NCBI GenBank assembly: GCA_946623365.1
Contig: CAMORE010000086.1
Coordinates: 1 to 8,915 of the forward strand
Reading direction: 5' to 3'
DNA from: an uncultured Acinetobacter sp.
GTDB taxonomy: Bacteria > Cyanobacteriota > Vampirovibrionia > Gastranaerophilales > Gastranaerophilaceae
DNA length: 8,915 bases
In this document: positions 6,926-8,915 of the stretch, in pieces
Layout: each line of letters opens with the position of its first letter
Position numbering within the stretch: position 1 is the stretch's first letter
Made by a program: the position numbers and the translations under genes
Notes under the pieces: generated by a model
What the model saw: only the letters and a program-made list of their open reading frames with translations
Told to the model about the DNA's origin: nothing
Database searches by the model: none

Positions 6926-6962
6926 TCCCGTAGTAAAACACACAGTTAAAAGGAGAATTGAG

Positions 6963-7724
6963 ATGTCAACAGCATCACTTATCGAATTATTGGAAGCAGG
7001 TGTACACTTCGGACACCAAACACAACATTGGAACCCTAAAATGAAACCGTATATTTACGGAGCAAGAAATGGTATCTATATTCTTGATCTTAGAAAAACT
7101 ACAGGTTTATTGGATGCTGCATATGATGCAGTTAGAGAATATGCTGCAAAAGGAAGAAATGTTCTTTTTGTAGGTACTAAAAAACAAGCAGCAGAAGTTG
7201 TTGCAGAAGAAGCTCAAAGAGCAGGAGCTTACTATATTAACAGAAGATGGTTAGGCGGTATGTTAACTAACTTTGAAACAATCAGAGGAAGAGTTAACAA
7301 GTTAAGAGAACTTGAAGATTTTATTAATTCAGGTCACGCTGAAAAATTACCAAAGAAAGAACAAGCTCAATTAAACAGACAATTAGCTAAATTGAGTAAA
7401 ACTTTAGGCGGTATTAAAGAAATGCGCGGTTTACCGGATATTATTTTTGTAGTAGACCAAGCAAAAGAAGATATTGCTATTGCAGAAGCTAATAAACTAA
7501 ATATTCCTGTTATTTGTTTAGCTGATACAAATGCTAATCCTGACGGAATTAACTACATTATTCCGGGTAATGATGACGCAATCCGTTCTATTAAGCTTAT
7601 TACTTCTAAACTTGCTGATGCGGTTCTTGAAGGTAAGCAATTAAGAGAAAACAAAGCTGCAGGAAATAAAGCGGAAGCTATTACTGCCGCTGATGCAGGC
7701 ATAGAAGAAACTGCTAATGTATAA
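6963..7724 (+). CDS. rpsB: Small ribosomal subunit protein uS2
   Basis: S2 binds late to the 30S subunit at the head-body hinge near S1 and the mRNA exit path and is needed for translation initiation. The 253 residues match the usual bacterial length. Diagnostic segments are in order: LLEAGVHFGHQTQHWNPKM (9-27), the coiled-coil entry GLLDAAYDAVREYAAKGRNV, NRRWLGGMLTNFETIR (93-108), LGGIKEMRGLPDIIFVVD (148-165) and PVICLADTNANPD with IPGNDDAIRSIKLI (182-213). The last 25 residues or so are an Ala/Glu-rich variable tail. ATG has AAGGAG seven bases upstream, a strong site fitting high expression. The gene is followed by tsf, the standard partner, after a 184-base gap filled with repeats. The gap is large for this gene pair. 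The sequence is intact. Confidence 0.98.
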   Translation: MSTASLIELLEAGVHFGHQTQHWNPKMKPYIYGARNGIYILDLRKTTGLLDAAYDAVREYAAKGRNVLFVGTKKQAAEVVAEEAQRAGAYYINRRWLGGMLTNFETIRGRVNKLRELEDFINSGHAEKLPKKEQAQLNRQLAKLSKTLGGIKEMRGLPDIIFVVDQAKEDIAIAEANKLNIPVICLADTNANPDGINYIIPGNDDAIRSIKLITSKLADAVLEGKQLRENKAAGNKAEAITAADAGIEETANV

Positions 7725-7731
7725 TTAAATA

Positions 7732-7839
7732 AATGGAAAATGTAAAATGGAAAATTGAAAATTATTTTAAAAAGAATCTTGCCAGACAAGTTTTTAGAAG
7801 AAATATTTTATAACAATTTTCCATTTTCAATTTTCCATT
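7732..7839. repeat. MITE-like palindromic element in the rpsB-tsf gap
   Basis: The terminal arms, 7732-7757 and 7814-7839, are 26 bases each and are inverted copies that differ at only two adjacent bases (TG against GT). Both are built from TGGAAAA/TTTTCCA units. The 56-base centre carries a smaller hairpin: CTTG (7778-7781) and CAAG (7787-7790), extended by AAAAA and TTTTT with a four-base bulge. No gene lies inside. The form suits a non-autonomous miniature element or a folded intergenic repeat. No clear target-site duplication is visible. In RNA it would form a long AU-rich stem between the two coding regions. Confidence 0.65.
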
Positions 7840-7865
7840 AAATCACTTTTGAAAATATTTAAAAA

Positions 7866-7889
7866 GTAGGTTGGGCTTTCAGCCCAACA
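7866..7889 (+). repeat. GTAG-headed REP-like hairpin before tsf
   Basis: GTAG (7866-7869) is followed by a perfect 8-bp stem, GTTGGGCT (7870-7877) and AGCCCAAC (7881-7888), closed by a TTC loop. The GTAG tetranucleotide next to a short hairpin is the signature of REP sequences recognised by RAYT transposases. The hairpin ends eight bases before the tsf binding site AAGGAG (7897-7902), so in mRNA it could affect tsf translation or the processing of the rpsB-tsf transcript. Confidence 0.7.
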
Positions 7890-7908
7890 ACATTATAAGG
7901 AGAATAAA

Positions 7909-8772
7909 ATGAATATTACAGCTACTATGGTAAAAGAATTACGTGATAAAACCGGTGCAGGTATGATGGATGCTAAAAAAGCTTTAGTTGAAGTTGACGG
8001 CGATATGGAAAAAGCAATGGAAGTTCTTCGTCAAAAAGGTATCGCTTCTGCTGACAAAAAGATGGGCAGAATCGCTGCAGAAGGCAGAATTGCTTCTTAC
8101 GTTGCTGATGGTATCGGTGCTATGATAGAAGTTAACTGCGAAACAGACTTTGTTGCGAAGAATGCTGAATTCTTGGAATTGACTAACGGTCTTGCAGAAT
8201 TAGTTGCAACTTCAAATCCTGCGGACGTTGATGCTCTTCTTAACACAACTTGCCCGAAATGCGGTAAATTGGTTTCAGATGTTATCAAAGAAAAAATTGC
8301 ATCTATCGGAGAAAAAATTACTGTAAGAAGATTTGTAAGATATGAAGGTAACACTTCAACATATATCCACAACGGTAAAATTGGTGTTCTTCTTTTAACA
8401 GATAAAAAGGATGAAGTTCTTTCAAAAGACATATGCTTGCATATAGCTTCTTCTGCTCCTGAATTTGTTTCAAGAGCTGATATTCCGGCTTCAGTTATTG
8501 AAGAAGAAACAAGAATTGAAATGGGTAAAGAAGACTTAGCTAAGAAGCCTGAACAAATCAGAGCTAAGATTGTTGAAGGACGTGTAAACAAATTAATGGC
8601 TCAAAGATGCTTAATTGAACAACCGTTTGTTAAGAATCCTGACCAAACAATTGAACAACTTATATCTGGTAAGTTATCAATTGTTAAATTTGACAGATTC
8701 GTTCTTGGTGAAGGTCTTGAAAAGAGAAACGATAACTTTGCCGATGAAGTTATGAGCCAGCTTAAAGGCTAG
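7909..8772 (+). CDS. tsf: Translation elongation factor Ts
   Basis: EF-Ts is the cytoplasmic exchange factor that releases GDP from EF-Tu. The 287-residue product has the bacterial layout. An N-terminal UBA-like module (ATMVKELRDKTGAGMMDAKK, from 5) is followed by KGIASADKKMGRIAAEG. The EF-Tu-contacting TDFVAKN is at 79-85. The core then contains IGEKITVRRF (133-142) and the second half, with CLHIASSAPEFVSRADIP and later EQPFVKNP. The C-terminal stretch after 255 (LSIVKFDRFVLGEGLEKR) closes the core. An unusual CPKCGK lies at 115-120, where relatives usually have a cysteine-free acidic or glycine turn before the IGE strand. The start has AAGGAG six bases upstream. The gene sits downstream of rpsB as in most bacteria and is followed by a large nested palindrome. 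It appears intact. Confidence 0.98.
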   Translation: MNITATMVKELRDKTGAGMMDAKKALVEVDGDMEKAMEVLRQKGIASADKKMGRIAAEGRIASYVADGIGAMIEVNCETDFVAKNAEFLELTNGLAELVATSNPADVDALLNTTCPKCGKLVSDVIKEKIASIGEKITVRRFVRYEGNTSTYIHNGKIGVLLLTDKKDEVLSKDICLHIASSAPEFVSRADIPASVIEEETRIEMGKEDLAKKPEQIRAKIVEGRVNKLMAQRCLIEQPFVKNPDQTIEQLISGKLSIVKFDRFVLGEGLEKRNDNFADEVMSQLKG

Positions 8773-8794
8773 GAGTAAAGGGGTAAATGTATAT

Positions 8795-8817
8795 TGGTGC
8801 AAAAAATTGCACCCTAC
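8795..8817 (-). repeat. REP-like unit, left copy
   Basis: Read on the minus strand: GTAG (8817-8814), then GGTGCAA, a TTTT loop and TTGCACC (stem of 7 bp), then A. It is identical over 23 bases to the copy at 8888-8910 and has the same GTAG-plus-hairpin plan as the unit at 7866-7889, with a different stem. Confidence 0.75.
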
Positions 8818-8823
8818 TTTAAA

Positions 8824-8881
8824 AAAGCAAAAAGCGTTCAATTTTGAATTTATATTTTCAATTTTGAACGCTTCTTGCTTT
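8824..8881. terminator. Long stem-loop after tsf, possible terminator
   Basis: The arms at 8824-8848 and 8857-8881 are 25 bases each and pair at 22 positions around an eight-base loop. The stem has a GC-containing core (AAGCGTTCAA) and two mismatched spots. Each arm also holds the palindrome TTCAATTTTGAA. It would stop or stabilise the tsf transcript, but only a short T run (GCTTTATC) follows, so Rho-independent termination is uncertain. It is also the centre of the REP doublet. Confidence 0.4.
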
Positions 8882-8887
8882 ATCTAT

Positions 8888-8910
8888 GTAGGGTGCAATT
8901 TTTTGCACCA
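8888..8910 (+). repeat. REP-like unit, right copy
   Basis: GTAG (8888-8891), GGTGCAA (8892-8898), loop TTTT, TTGCACC (8903-8909), then A. It is an exact inverted copy of 8795-8817. Only five bases of the window follow. Confidence 0.75.
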
Positions 8911-8915
8911 TTAAC

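Larger units (their letters stand above)
6633..6962 (+). other. 330-base gap between pilO and rpsB
   Basis: I see no coding frame with a start and binding site here. It holds a weak 7-bp hairpin with one bulge (6691-6710), two TATAAT boxes, a leader-type stem-loop, an 8-bp tandem repeat and the rpsB ribosome binding site (AAGGAG, 6950-6955). It most likely serves as the promoter and leader of the rpsB-tsf operon. Confidence 0.6.
8795..8910. repeat. REPIN/BIME-type nested palindrome after tsf
   Basis: Two identical 23-base REP-like hairpins in inverted orientation (8795-8817 and 8888-8910) flank a 70-base centre that folds into its own long stem-loop. The spacers between outer and inner repeats are six bases on each side. 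The whole 116-base unit therefore folds as hairpins or as one long cruciform. It starts 22 bases after the tsf stop. The architecture matches REP doublets (REPINs, BIMEs) spread by RAYT enzymes acting from elsewhere in the genome. Confidence 0.75.

Noticed and set aside
7732..7889. Transposase-bearing insertion sequence in the rpsB-tsf gap
   Set aside because: The inverted repeats are clear but the region is too short and has no coding frame, so only a non-autonomous element can be claimed.
8097..8591. Open frame of 164 codons on the minus strand inside tsf
   Set aside because: It is antisense to a clearly conserved gene, has no recognisable domain and arises from the codon pattern of tsf.
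8787..8822. Eleven-codon ORF after tsf with a purine-rich upstream stretch
   Set aside because: It runs through the REP-like hairpin and stops at once; nothing supports translation.

Overview
The window is an AT-rich bacterial chromosome segment made mostly of conserved housekeeping genes. The pieces visible are a sigma-70 factor with a full region 1.2 to 4.2 core, ribosomal protein S2 and EF-Ts in the usual rpsB-tsf order, an rRNA methyltransferase, a DNA repair glycosylase and inner-membrane type IV pilus assembly proteins. Pilus-type PilM/N/O proteins point to a two-membrane cell. The style of S2 and of the sigma factor (RIIRLPIH in region 2.4) would fit a non-photosynthetic relative of Cyanobacteria such as Vampirovibrionia/Gastranaerophilales. 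That placement is inference from memory of family style, not from a search.

Layout. Bases 1-77 hold only an imperfect AT-rich hairpin. Four genes then run leftward on the minus strand with short gaps (60, 33 and 22 bases): an RlmB-type SpoU methyltransferase (4257-3502), the sigma-70 factor (3441-2440), a cytoplasmic protein made almost entirely of TPR repeats (2406-643), and tag, 3-methyladenine DNA glycosylase I (620-78). A 114-base divergent region (4258-4371) carries back-to-back promoter candidates and several TTGT/ACAA dyads. On the plus strand it leads to a GTG-started PilM-PilN fusion (4372-6006) and a PilO-like gene (6027-6632). The pair has the domain layout of GspL and GspM of type II secretion. 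A 330-base gap follows, holding two TATAAT boxes, a leader-type hairpin and a perfect-period 8-bp tandem repeat, and then rpsB (6963-7724) and tsf (7909-8772).

The most unusual content is between genes at the right end. The rpsB-tsf gap holds a 108-bp element with long near-perfect terminal inverted repeats and a separate GTAG-headed hairpin directly before the tsf ribosome binding site. Downstream of tsf is a 116-bp nested palindrome: two identical 23-bp GTAG-headed hairpins in inverted orientation around a 25-base-arm stem-loop. These look like REP sequences and a REPIN/BIME-type doublet, the kind mobilised in trans by RAYT (Y1 HUH) transposases. No such transposase is in the window.

How the genes fit together: the left operon joins transcription initiation, rRNA modification and DNA repair with a scaffold-like TPR protein of unknown role. 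The plus strand joins an inner-membrane pilus or secretion platform with a translation operon. I see no defence system, CRISPR array, tRNA, rRNA or intact transposase gene.
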